The notes under the pieces are model-generated. The model saw only the letters and a program-made list of their open reading frames with translations, was not told the origin of the DNA and searched no databases. From assembly GCA_964019165.1 (NCBI GenBank), contig OZ025276.1, positions 10,402,005 through 10,466,004 on the forward strand: a stretch of DNA of 64,000 nt, in the 5' to 3' direction. Source of the DNA: Mastigias papua. Lineage: Eukaryota; Cnidaria; Scyphozoa; Rhizostomeae; Mastigiidae. Made by a program: the position numbers and the translations under genes. Of this stretch, positions 42,592 through 56,200 are shown one piece after another; the first letter of the stretch is position 1; every line of letters begins with the position of its first letter.

Positions 42592-44208
42592 CCTGGCATT
42601 GTTCAGTTCTTGTTACAGACCTTAAGAAGTCCGCATCCCATTGTTTTTAGTTTCATCTTTATTTGAGAACATGGATAAATGAAGCTGATTCTTTGCTCTC
42701 CAACAGGGTCATTCAAATAGTATGTACGCACAGAGGGGGGGGGGAGGTGGATTAAAAGTGTACGGTTGTGTACGAAGAGGAGAGTGACACAGACAACGTG
42801 TACATTCGTTATGTCTATGTTTATACATTCACGAAACCCAGCTCTGTTTCTACCTTTCTGGCACTTAAAAACAGGTTAAGGTCATCGAACACATTGAAAA
42901 CCAATTGGAAGGATGTGGGTACGTAGAAGGACGGAACAGTCGAATTCTGTATGCATCAATTTGTGTACAAAGTGGAAGGGGGATGCAACCTTCCATAATT
43001 TGTGTGCACTGTGTGAGTGACCCAACGTATAACTCAACCTAAAGTTACAGTACTTTTTTCAAAAGTAGAGTCTGTTATAATTTAACAGCGACATAGAATG
43101 ATTGAATATCCGTATCTGAGAAAATTGCCTGGACCACAACATGAGACCTTCTTTGCAGACTTCAGATCTAAAAGTTTGAACCTCTCTTGACACTGAAATG
43201 GATTTGGAATTATTTTGTTTGAGAGCCACTTAGTTTGACTTCCGGAAAGCTATATAAAATGTAGAGTGAATGAATAAAGCTGCCTTGGGTCATTCTATTT
43301 ATATCATAGTTACTCTGGAATAGTGCACAACCTATTTTCATTTTAGACAGAAAAAGAAGGAATGTATCCATGAGCCATTTATAGGGACTGTTTATCTCTA
43401 TTGTATAGACTAAATGCCAAGTGAGATTCCCCAACAAGCTATCATTACGTTCTACCTAGCAGCATCACCGAGCTCTTTCGGCAGATATAGATTCCATAGC
43501 ATAGTACTGCGATTTCTTGACAATCATCGGGTATTGTGCAGTAGGTCTCTGCCATCTTTGATCATTTGATAACTGTATAACTCAGCGGAAGATTTTATTT
43601 GAAACTGTGGAGGAGGTGAACCGCTGACCCGAGAAGCGCTGGAGAAATGAAAGGCACTGGAGTATTTTACAAGGTTATAAACAATAATAACGAAAGTAGC
43701 GAATGAGTTGGAGATAATCAACAATCTATGATTAAGCTCGTTTCCTGATCAACAACTATACTAGAGCAAGTTTTGTGGGAGCTAATCGCCTCCAAGTCAG
43801 GGCCTCGATGCTTCTTGTATACTTTTTGGCCTATGTACCATTCCAATACCTTGCAGCAGCGTTTAAGTTGAAAACAAAATCTTGGTTCATGCCAGTCCTT
43901 CGTAAATTTGGTGCTCACAAAAGTGCTGTACGAAACATTAAGTTTGCAGAGAGGTATAATGCTCATCATCTTATCTCACAGCGCATTTTTCACAATTGCT
44001 TTGTACAAATGCCCGAAGGCCACGAAACCGGATTGAGTGGGATATAGTTTCTAGGCCATTTGATCATACCTATTGTTCTCTTGTTGATATAGGACACTGT
44101 TGACAAAAGTAACTCTCCCTCACCCCTCCCATTTACTTTGGTTTGTGCTACCGGTGTTTGTTGATAACTGAAGTACGTTATCTCGATATTTAACGTTAGA
44201 TAATTGTT

Positions 44209-47200
44209 ATGGATAATCCAGGCGCACTTGGGCCCTCAGCGTCTTGCCTAGATGGTTTTAAATTTGCATGTTGGCCATGTTATTATATGTTGAATTCTGG
44301 TTCATTAGTATCTTCATTGCATTCTGTCAAAAAGTAATGGGGACAGTTAAAAGCGTAGGAGTGAATGGCCTTATCTTGATTTAGTGCTTATTATATGTAA
44401 GGAGTATCTTGCAGCATTGTTGTTTGTCACTATTTGAATTCCAGACAGTATATGTTACAAAATTCTCCCACACAGTTAGAATTTATTCTAGAGCTGATCT
44501 TCAGTTCTACTCAAACATTTCTTGGCAGTGGCATAGGATGTTTTGAAATTTGGCACTATACTGCAACCACTACCATTAAGACTGACAGCTTTTCACTATT
44601 CAGTGTAACAAGAAGTTCAAATTTTAGCCATTTAGTATAAATGATAACTTAAATTTTTTACAAATGTAAACTTTGAAGTGCTGTGTGTGCTAGTGTAGAG
44701 CAGCTGTATTTTTAGTGTTTGCCTTTTCTGTTATTATAGGAATGGGAATGTAACATCATCTCATGGCACGGCTGGTGCTTCATTAGCCTCGTACCTTACC
44801 ATAGTACCAATTTATCATAAGCCAATACCAATGCTTCCTGATATGTCTGCAATGCATTTTGAGCTGGCCCTGTTCAGCTATCTCATAACATCATTGTTTA
44901 TGCAGTATTTGACCATCTACAAAACTGTAAGTGGTGTATGATTATTATACATATTTCAGTGGTATTATTGATATTTTGGTGATAGTTTTGATTGAAGTTG
45001 CATGTCATTGTTGGATGTAGGACTTGCATCATTTTGCATCTGCTTTGATGAATTTCTAATTCTCCAGGTTTTGGATATCACTTCAACTTTTTCCCTTGCA
45101 ATGCATTAAAAACTTAGTGATGAGTCATTTTTTGGATACATAATAGTTTGGTGTAATCTTGTTTGGATTTTAAATCAACAGCCACCACATAATCTGTCTA
45201 TCTGTGTATTTACTCATATTTTGGGAGTAACCTGTATACTATCTATTTACCTCTCAATCAACAAATTTGATTGATCAATAAAGCCCATAAAGGACATCAC
45301 ACTAGTGAGGTCCAGACCTCTAAACATATAGACAATTAAAAAAACTTTATCTGACTCTGAAAAATGGAAGAAACAACTGCTTACTATCTAGAGAAAGTAA
45401 ATGAAGTCCTGAATGTTGTGTTTGCAACAAAGTTATGCAATTGTATTTTCAGAGTACTTTGTATGTATCTTTTGATACATTTATGGTGCACACTTTTTTA
45501 TAAGAATATCTTATCTTTCACTGAAATGTTTGAATTTGAACCTAGGACTGTTCTTACAGTGTTCTTAAATTTTAGTTATTTTGAGCATTTGTACTTGTGT
45601 AGACTATATTTGTATAATAGAAATTGTGTAACTGACAATCCCAGAGAGTTGCTGAGTCTCATCATAGCATATTATTGCCTCCTAGACTGGATAAGTGAAG
45701 TTCCCATTTGTTTTTTTCTAAATGAAACTAAACTAAGCAAAATATCTAACTCTTTTTGAGTCTTTGGCCTTGCAATATTCTTAAATTTTGGCAATTTTGA
45801 CCCTTGATATTGTTATCAACTATAGTCTTATTAAAAAGGTGTATAGTGCTACAAATGACTTTGGGGAGAGTAGGTTATCAGTAGCTGTAAATAGATAATG
45901 GTTTTATGATATTTGTATATAGTTAATTGTGAATGTCTCTTTATTTGACGTAGAATGCATTTGTCATTGACATTCATCTGGCTCTATTTATAATGATCAT
46001 CATATCAAGAAGAATTTACTGGTTGGCTTTCAGACAGGTAAAGTCTCACTAGATTTTTCTTAAGTTCTATTTTACTTTGCTTTCATCTATTTTCTTTCAC
46101 CTTTATAGTACAAACAACAGGAGCTATATTCATTCCACCTCAATAGCAAAGTATTTTTGCCACATGACACCATTGAATATATGTCCCTATCAGAATTAGT
46201 ATATGTCAAAAGATATATCAAGAGGCAATTTTCTTAGTCAGAGTAGCATTTTGTTTTAATACTTAAAAATTATGGTGTGTATAAAGTACAAAAAAATCAT
46301 TTATATAGCGTTGTATTAACATTAATGCAGTAGTCGTGACAAGGGATATATTTTTGAAGCAAATTTTGTAAGAATAAGGACCTTTGATGTGGAAAAAATT
46401 CATTCATCCCCCACATAAGAGTGGGAGCTGCTTGTACCAAGGAGAAGAAAGAAGGATTTCATGTCATGCTATCAGCTTAAATTTCTTACAACACTTCTAG
46501 ATGCCCCACAGAGCAAAACATGAATGTTTACTATAGGATTATAACTTAAAGATTCAAACAGAAAAGAAATACATTAATTTGATGATGAAATAGTGTAGTT
46601 TGATGATTATTGGTATAATAATACAGCACAGCCTTCAGACCACACTGTCCATGCTGAAGCAGGAAAATGAAAGAAGTTGATTTGAAATATAGGCTAGTTA
46701 TGAGGCAACTAATATTAGAGCAGATAATAAACCTGAAACAAAGAAGTGAACAGATGATCAAAAAGTGGTACTTTAGCAGATATAGGTAGACTTTGGTTAG
46801 CACATTGAGCAATTGATCGCATCAACAACCCTGAAATCTTGTGTTTTGTTTATTTATTTATTTATTAAATTCTTTAAAGGTGGTATTTACAATAGCTTAT
46901 ATATATATATATATATATAACTTCATACATATATAAAGCTAATTCAAACTGACAATTTACAACTGTTTACTTTTTAGTAATATTCAGGAACAAGAAAAGA
47001 AGTATTATCCAACTTAATAGTGGTGTTTATAGAGGGACTTCCAACTTTATTTACATATACTTTTTGCATGATTACAGATTACTGCCTATTCATGGTCCCC
47101 AGTGTTGTAATAGAATCTCACTTTTCTAAGGTGTTGAAGTTGGCTTTTAAGGCTATGAGTTATTTGCTTGGAGTTATCGGCTCTTCAGTACTTTTGATGA

Positions 47201-50200
47201 GTATTTAATAGACTCCATTCTGTTCAGCACTGGTCATCTATGACACATTTGTTGAATCACTCTAGAGCCCTGTAATAATTCTTAGGTGCCATTCTGTGTT
47301 CATCATCATTGCAGAATGGAGCAGCATGCTCACCGGTCAGCATGGGTATGACCAGCTCTGGGAGGTGTCCACTGCCCCCCCCCTGTTCCTCACCAACTGT
47401 CAGTTTCAGTTTATGTTGTCAATGAGCTTTCCTCCTATTGCTTTTGCTTCTCACAAATATCCCATGTTCTGTCCACAGGGAGCACCCCTACATCTCTGTT
47501 TGGGGGTCCATGTCAGCAATTTATTGCTGACCCCATGTTTTGAGTCACAGTTTTGAGCGACTCCAAATATTGAGTCTCACAATTTTGAGACCCTAACTGC
47601 GGTAACATATTTTGGACTACCACTTTCATAGAATGTCATTGAATATCACAACTTCACATCTTCAATCCCTTTTCAGCTTTCTTTTACAACTTTGCTGTCC
47701 ATTCGAAGGGTCCAAATATTGAATTCTTCTTATGATGTAATTTTCAAACCCCAAATATTGACTTTTTCAGTGCTATATTTCATAAACCCCAAATATTATT
47801 CTTTGTGAAATTCCAGACCCCACATATTGACATGGACCCCCTGCATATAGAAAAGTAGGAAGTGCCCCCCTGAGGTTCTGTCACCAACTAAGCAATGTTT
47901 CCCCATCAAAAATATGAAGTACTGATTGTTGTACAGTGTGTCATCATCCTTGGCCCTCTTAAATTCCCAGATTCTACTCTCTTTAGTCTTTGCTGTTAAG
48001 CACTTTCATACAGTTGGCACAAAATTGTACTTAAGCCTCAAAGGAAGTACCTTTCTTTTTCTTGTTGGAACTGATTCAAATACTAATAGCTCTTGCACAA
48101 TGCACTTTTTCTCTTTTTTACTGTTTTACTTGACTGGATGTCAAATTCCAATATGTCCAATGGCCCAGCAAATCCAGAGTGTATGCCAGTAATAGATCAG
48201 ATAGACAAAGCAGCTTTTGAGTCAGAGATTCTCCATTGAAGAGAAAAGGTAAAAAATGTAGGCAGTGCATGATGTCACCTTCTGTTTTGGATTTTACACT
48301 TCATTCCCACTATATTTTTGTTTCAACAGAACCTCCCTCTTTCTGCATTTCTTTCAATTTGATGCAATTTGACTTTTGGGTTACTTTTGCCAGCTTTCAA
48401 AATAGTGAAACTGGCAAAACCATCATCATCTTGATATATTTGTCACAAAGTGCTTTTTGTATATGCAGAAGGTTTTGCTAGCATGAAAAATATGCCATTG
48501 ACAATATACTTTTGCATGTGTTTTTTGTATATGCAGAATGTTTTGCTAACATGAAAAATGCACCATTGACAATATACTTTTGCATGTGCTTTTTGTATAT
48601 GCAGAATGTTTTGCTAGCATGAAAAATGTACCATTGACAATATACTTTTTGCATGTCAATGCGTCTCATTTTGCACACAATGATTGAATAGCACACCATC
48701 AGCAATATGGCTACAGAAGTACCCTGCCATCTTATCCTGCAGCCTGCCATTATTAAGTTCAAAATGCTGTAACATATTGTGAAAATTGTTCCAAAACTCA
48801 GCTGCATTAGCAATGTATACAAATTGACTTTATATCTTTTAGGGCTATTTTCCAAATAGTTCTTGTTTTGTGCAGCCAAATACCTGGCCAGCTACCAAAA
48901 ATATAGGCTGAAATGTGTGGAGAATCTATGAAAGGGTAGATGGCCTGAAATGTATAGAAGTCAATGGCATTTGGCCTTGTAGATAAAACTCTGACATTGT
49001 TCAAACCCCTTGCCATATCGCTCCTTCTTCTACACCTAAACTTCCGTACTAGTCACTTTTATCGAGAACGCTCGGCCAGCCTTTCTACTGAGATGCATTT
49101 TTTGAACCATTTCTCAACTCCAATCACAAAAAATTGACAAACCAAGCGCCTCCTCATGACTGTTATGAAAGATTTTGTTTATATCACAGGTAGTAGCCAA
49201 GATAGAACCACATTGTGTCGAATAGTCAGGCCATATGCCGTGAGTTAATTACTTCCAGTAAAATATCTAGAATGCATGTTTGCTGCTCTGTGGAGAAATC
49301 AGACTATTGGGCAATGAATCAGATATGCTAGCATCGGATGGAGTACGTTTTTTTGGGAATTCCCTTCATTCAATTTATTATCAGTGCCCCACAATCCCGA
49401 CTTAGGGCTGTGAATCATGATGATACGAAAGGGTACATTGGTCAAGTGTTTAAGGTAAATCTGTGATAATATATTGTCCCTGGTTTCGAGGTAGTTATCT
49501 GCCTGACTTGTTGTCCTAGCAACAATGTTCATGCAGGATGTCCAGTTGTTGGTGAGTTTGTGATTTTGAAGATTGCAGAAGTTGTAGTATATTTACCTGT
49601 TTTTGCACTCTATCCCAATTCTCTGTTCCTTTGATGTACAAGAAAAGAAGCGCCATGCTGATACTGAAGCATCGCTTGAAAGCCACCATATTTTCACATC
49701 GTTAAATCAAACTTTCATCTGTTTTTGACCTGCTGGTCAGGCTCTGACCACGTTTTTCATCAAATTTTTTGCTGGAGAATTGGAGAGATTTTTAATGCGC
49801 AATTCTGTGCATCGTTGACTATCACAGAAAACTAGACTTACAACGATTAGTGTGCAACTTACCATCTGCATGTACTTATCCTTTTCTTGGTTTAGCATAA
49901 ATGTCGCTCCATCTTACAAACGTTAAAGAGCTTCCCGTTTTAGAAGATGATATCCTGCCCTATGCACTATCTCCAAAGTTTATGTGACTGTCTACCGGTA
50001 TAAGCGACATTAATTTGGTGGTCAGTGGATGCTCTTTAGCATACGTGTCGATAAGGCTGCATGCAGTTTTATCATTGAGAAGCTTTATTAGTGCTTCAAA
50101 GCCCTTCGCTGATAATTGCTCTCAGTGTCTTGTATTGGATGTTTTTTTAGATTCATCCAGTTTTTCTGAATGGGTGTCAATTTAGTAATTTACAGGTGTC

Positions 50201-53200
50201 ACGTACTACTGTGAATGTACTGTTGTGTGCTAGCACTTTCCCTCTTCTGTACCATCCGTCGAATCATACTTTTTGTCTTACGTCTTTGCTGTCCAGTAAA
50301 TGCTGCCCATACACTGCCATCCTCCGCACTCATGCACGTTTGGGAGAATTGCAACCAACTTTTTATTATCATTAGATACAGAGTAGGAGAACTGGGCTAG
50401 ACAGAGTATTTTGGAATTCTAGAGTTTTCTTCAAATGAGTTTATCCATTGACTAAGCAACAGAACTGTTTTCTAGAGTTTACGTTTTTTTTCACTGTGAT
50501 ATATTTCATATCCTTTGACACTATGTCTGATCATTTTTACACCGATAAATCGTAACATAGAGTATATAATGCTTCTTTTCTTCTCTGGAAACTGATACCG
50601 TAGTGCTGATACCGTAGTGCCATTTCAGTAGTCTTTTGGGAAAGCAACGGACAAGTCATTGACCAGCAATTGTTCTTTCCGTCTTTGGGGCCAGACATTA
50701 ACATGGGGCTTATCTCTGTGCCTAGGCCCGCAAACTGTTGGTATCACCAGCTCTAACAAGTCGATATTTTCTTCCAGACGTTGTCATCAGAAGTTGTCAA
50801 CTCGTCAATTTACTGGGCAGTAATAGTCATAAAAGGATTGTTGTTTACATCCATAATGGTAGCTGGGATTTGGTCATTTTTCTGTGTTGTACAGAGCAGT
50901 TCAGTGGAGGATGTCCTCTTCTTGTGCTACCCGTAAGTTGCTAGTAGTGTTTTAATTTTTTGGGAACCAACAAACTAAAAGAATAGAAGCTATGCAGTTT
51001 TTGTTAAGTTGGGGAAAGTACTCTTACATTTGCCTTTTGAAATGGGCCCTGAACTATTTGGCCTCGTAGTTATTATTTGTAACGGAGTTGATGCCGTGAC
51101 ATGTTATGAGGGGGAATGATGAGGTTTTCTAATACGTACCTCTTTATAAGAATACCTGATTTTTCGCTGAGCATTAGTATTCTTAAAATTTTTATATATT
51201 GAGCCTAAGAGTATTCTTAAATTGTTCTTCAATTGTTCTAAATTGTTCTTTAATTGTTTTTAAATGTTAGTGATTTTGAGCACGAATACTCGTATATACT
51301 ATATTCTTATAGTAAAAGGTGTGTCACTGACACCCCCACCCCACCCCCACCCCCCACCCCAAAGAGTCCCAGAATTTCATGATAAGAAAATGACTCAGAG
51401 CAAAGAATAAGTGAAGCTGAAACTTCGCTTTGTTTTCTAAATAGCAAATTGAATTAAATACACGAGATTTTTCGTAATTAATTAGGTCTCAATCATGCGT
51501 CGTTTTGCCTTGATATTCGTATAGGCCTAGAGATACTGGAGAAGAGTTCCAATAAGAAGGACTGTGTTGTTACAGATTATGCCATGAATTAGTGCTAAGA
51601 AAGAGGAATGGAATCATCTTGTGTATTTGCAATCCTTCTTACTTGAAATGGAGGCTAAAAGGTCCCCATTTTACCATATTGAACATCGTGACCTGGTTTA
51701 CATCCATTTAGTACTTCCGTCCTTTGCTCCTTCTGTTTGAATTCTTTTTCTTTATAAGCTCCTATTTCATTTGTTCACACTCGTTTGCTCATGAAGATTC
51801 ATGTATGGTTCGAAAAGTCCAAGCTTAGGTCTTCTAATTAAGTTTAGATCTTCTGATCATGTCTTGCAAGTTTAGGCCTTTCGATTATATCTCGTCACAA
51901 TTGGCTTTGAATGTCGAAACATCATTGCAGACGAGCAAATGTCTATATCTTTTCGCCGTCCCTATCTTAGAGCTGAAAAGGATGGTGCTCCATAACCGCT
52001 TTGTTATTTGTTCAGGTTTGGCGTTTATCTTTGGACATTTGGCTTTACTTTGAATCCATGTGGTAATAAAGTACTATTGAAGCTGAACTCACACCAGACA
52101 CAGGCGGTGCAAGATCTGATTGCAAGCAATACGTCACTCCTTCTAAAACCAACAAATCATAGTCTAGGAGAATCAAAGTCGGACAATAAGGACAATATTG
52201 AAGAAGTTTTAGCAAACGGATCTGCAAATCATAACGGCAATACTCAACAAAGTGACCAACTCAAAAGAAGCAACGACACAAAATGCGAGGAGAACCATTG
52301 CACAATATCACCGGACAGTGTCCGCTATGAAGCAGAATGCCTAAGGACAGATTTTAATCTCAGAATAAAACAAGTTATATTCAATTCAGTGGTTAGCGCA
52401 TACTTTGTCGGATTTATTCCAGTAAAATTTACGCAGGTATGCTGTCTCTGGTTTTGTTGCCCTGTTGTCATGTCTCTGATGTCAACGCGGAGAGTGATTT
52501 TGATAAAGATAAATAATTTTTATAACTTATAATCTTTGTAACATAATAGCTATTTGCCATTATACGTACTTATGTACTGAAAGGTACACTTAACCAATTT
52601 GTTGGTGATAGTGTTCAATATCCTAGACTAAAAGACCTGTATTTAACTTATTGGCAAGAGCGGGGCAGTTGCGACTTAGTGTGTCACGCTTGGTGCGATC
52701 TTCAGACCGACTGGTACGTCTGTATATATATGCTGACGGTCTTGTAGATAATATAGGCTTAGCGATGCATAGCTGAAAAACTTGGCCTAAGTAAAATTTG
52801 TCAGTTGCTTCACCCTTAGGAAAAGTACTGTTCTTGGCACGTGCTTCAGCGACAGGAAATCGGGTTTTATTTAGGGGTTCAAGCTCATGATTTTCCAACA
52901 AGAAGACAGTATCAGCTGCCATAAAATATCACTGGGTTCTGGAACAGCTGGCCAAGTTGAAGATAGATCAAACTTTCATTATGAAATATAGTTGATAATT
53001 TTTTTCTATTAGTGTGTAATGTTGGGGAAGCCTTCAGATAGGATAATGAATTTTTTGTTATCAGCTGATGCTTATTTTGCAGAGCGGATCGTTACACTAT
53101 GATTCGTATTGGTGTATCCAATATGTTCTTTTCATTTGGTGGAATGCATTTGTTCTCTTAATCTGCAAGTTCATGCCATATATTTACATTGATGCGCTCC

Positions 53201-56200
53201 ATCGATGTGCAATGCACCTCGGATCATGGAAGAGATACTATGGCCAAAGAGAGACTCAACACGTGTAAGATGTTTATATTGTTGCTTTTTCTCTCATGTA
53301 TTGCTTTGATGATAACTGCACTTTCAATGGTATCTTTTGGGCAACAGCAATCTTCTCTGTTGAAAAGTGTTTCTAGCTTTGTTCCGTTGTGATGTAGGAT
53401 CCTCTCGATTGGCGTGTTTTTTTCTATCAACTTTAAAAGATTAACAACACAATAGTATTACAGGCCTCTCCGGGAAAAAATACCAGGAGTGCTATAAAAA
53501 GCCCTTGCCCATTTGGCTGCGTGGGCTATTTAGCCCTTGCAGAACTGTTGATTAGTTTTTACATTTGAGTATTTGCAAAGGCAAAAATACACTACCTTGC
53601 CAATTCTTTAAACACTATTCACCTTAAGAAGGCATTGTGTGTGTATTACTACCTTAAAAGTTTGCATTACAATGGTAATCATGCTATGGGCTGTTCCTTT
53701 CGTGCGAAAACATTTCGTATTCCATTGAAAGTTTTAGAGGGTAGTACAAAAGTTGTTAACATGTGCTATATAAGGAAACAGAAATAGTCTATTTATAACG
53801 CCATGTTATAAACACATAGACGTTATTTACTAACACCCTGATATTTAATGGTAGGTAGTTCAAACATTGGGAAGTTAAGCTGCGCGATTAAATGAGAACG
53901 TTACTGCGTGGGCGGAAAAAAGCCCTCGCAAATTCATTTTGCGCGTGATTTGCGCGGGCGCGGGCTATAGCCCGCGTCTCCGGGAAAGGCCTGGTATTAC
54001 ATTCTGCTGTCCTGTCCAAGGCAGAAAAGGACACTTGGTTCCTGGTCCCACGGAAACTTACAGTTCCAATACTTTGCTTCAACAAGTAAAAAAGCAAACG
54101 GACAGAATCTAAGATAGCTTTGTGCCAATAGTACGAAAAGAACCTTTAAGTGGCTTAATGATTGGTTTGTAGTCTAGTCTTTGTTGCCTGGTTTAAAGCA
54201 ACTTTCTTTTAAAGGGAATGCAGTGATAAACACTAATGTTGCTAAGTAGAGAACTGAGAATGAGTTTCTTCACCGACAATTACAGTAGAAACCCGCACTT
54301 AAGAAACTATGATTTTGATTTGACCCGGTTCATGCTCTTATGGGATGAGGTAATTCGAGCAGTCAGGGTGCAAGCTCTTGACACTATCCTTGTGCCTGCA
54401 GGTCCTCTCTATCACTGCTATGTGAGTACTGTCTTTGAAACATACATCAAAGGGATGAATTGGCAAGCAGGCTGAATTTTTCTCTCGATGGATATATAAC
54501 GAAACCATTTATAATAACCTAGTCAGAATATCGGGCTGAAAAGGTTCCAGTTAATTGAAGGCAAACTATAGTTTCAGACTGTAGATTCTTAATGAGTGAA
54601 GGGTCTTATGTCCCGGTTTTTACCTTGTTTATTGTGCCTCGTCGCTATCCTTGTTAGACTGCTAATTTCTTACGTAAACGCGGTTATATTGTCTGGTGAA
54701 CATTTGCTAAATAATACCTGTAGCATGTTTATATTGATAAAGTAAGATGTCTAACATGCAAGGCACCTTAATCTCAATGAACCGTTCTTCATATAATTTA
54801 TAATGCGCTTTCGCTAGAACGCTATGATAGAGATGTTCGTTATAGCAAGCATTCCTTATCTGATTCAACATACTTAAAATTTGAACGCAGGTTTGTGATT
54901 TCTTGGATATTATGTGACACCAAAGAAATGTTTCTCAATCTTTCGAGAAAATTTTCGCGGTAGATAATACTGTTTATGGACTGCTTTTAAGAGCAGTATG
55001 CTTTGAGGAATATCCATTTGGTTTTCTTGGCCACGGAGCTTAACTCACAGAGATCGCTGGTGTTAGCATATAGCTCCAAACATGATTGACTGTAGCTCTA
55101 TATTGTGAATGTAGATCAGCAGTTGCTCTCCCTCATGGGAACATTGTCGGAAAGAGCAACTTAGTAATGAATTCCAATGGGGGGGGGGGGGGGGCTTCAC
55201 AGTAATGTGCTATAAGAGCATATCGGCATGGCTGATTAGGTATAAGTCCATATTCCCTTGCAGAATAATACCCTCCGAGATTCTTTAGTTTTTAATGAGA
55301 CCTGAAAAAAGTGCATCCGTCTAAAGTCAGAGACATTTTATTCCAACAACAATTATTATGTAGTTCATCAACATCAGAATAGCATATTTAACGACTCAGA
55401 GGCATTTGATTCCAACAGTCATTATAATGTTACTGTACACTTGTCTCCCTTTTGTATTTTGCATGCGAAAAGATTATATACGGTAATTTTGTAGGACTCT
55501 CCAATTGACATTTGCATATTGTAAATGTCGTTAGAATGATGGTACGTTGGCTAACAATTGCCCAGATGATTTCCGAATGACATGAGTTTGCACGCGATTT
55601 AATAGCAAATTGAATTAAACACACGAGATCTTTCGTAATTAAATATGTCTCAATCATGCTATGTTTTGCCCAAGATGTTCGAAATTTGCTGATCTCCTTA
55701 GTATAATCCTTACTCTATTGTGCTCGTGAATTTCGACATCTTTCTTTCAAGTCTGTCTTGATGGTAAACGACATGCTATAGAAACTGTTCCTTTTCAAAT
55801 CAGGATTATCGATCAGCTGAGATATCTAAGCAACTAATGGGTAACTATAGTCATTGTGAATTAGCAGTAATCAAAAGCCTCTGATTTACACTATCGCCTT
55901 CCTTCATTACCTCTTAAAGACAGATCATCAATATCTTTTCCTCCAGAAACATTAATTAAGTCATATGCATGGAGAGGTGGCTGGTAGGCTAATGCCTACT
56001 CTTGTGTCCCGAATATACGTCTCCCCCGCTTATTGATTTTTTGACAGAAAATCCACCGAGGACCCTTATTCCAGACCCCCTGTTTATTGTTTTTGTGTCT
56101 CTAATTCAATTGAGTAGTGAGCAGCGTGAGAAAATTGTGTTTTCCACATTGTTTACAGTTGAAATATGTTGTGAAACTCATCCGTAGCTATTATAATTAG

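Larger units (their letters stand above)
38286..44208. other. Intergenic region WDR3 to TMEM39
   Basis: About 5.9 kb. It contains the bHLH gene (39016-39513, minus), two family A repeat pieces (41085-41345, 41485-41560), the hAT MITE (42333-42591) and a G-rich run near 42734-42747. A 90-codon open frame at 43775-44047 shows no family I recognise. Nothing else was seen to support a gene. Confidence 0.6.

Noticed and set aside
43775..44047. 90-codon open frame just upstream of TMEM39
   Set aside because: The reverse strand is equally open, no homology was recognised, and it is not in frame with TMEM39 exon 1.
48451..48656. CRISPR-like array
   Set aside because: The units are contiguous with no unique spacers, and the genome is eukaryotic.
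48478..48879. 133-codon minus-strand open frame
   Set aside because: Its downstream part is the 68-bp minisatellite read three times; the rest has no support.
52623..52922. 99-codon open frame on the minus strand in TMEM39 intron 5
   Set aside because: Less AT-rich than its surroundings, but no family recognised. CTGAAGATCGCACC followed by a Thr/Arg-rich stretch suggests repeat DNA rather than a gene.
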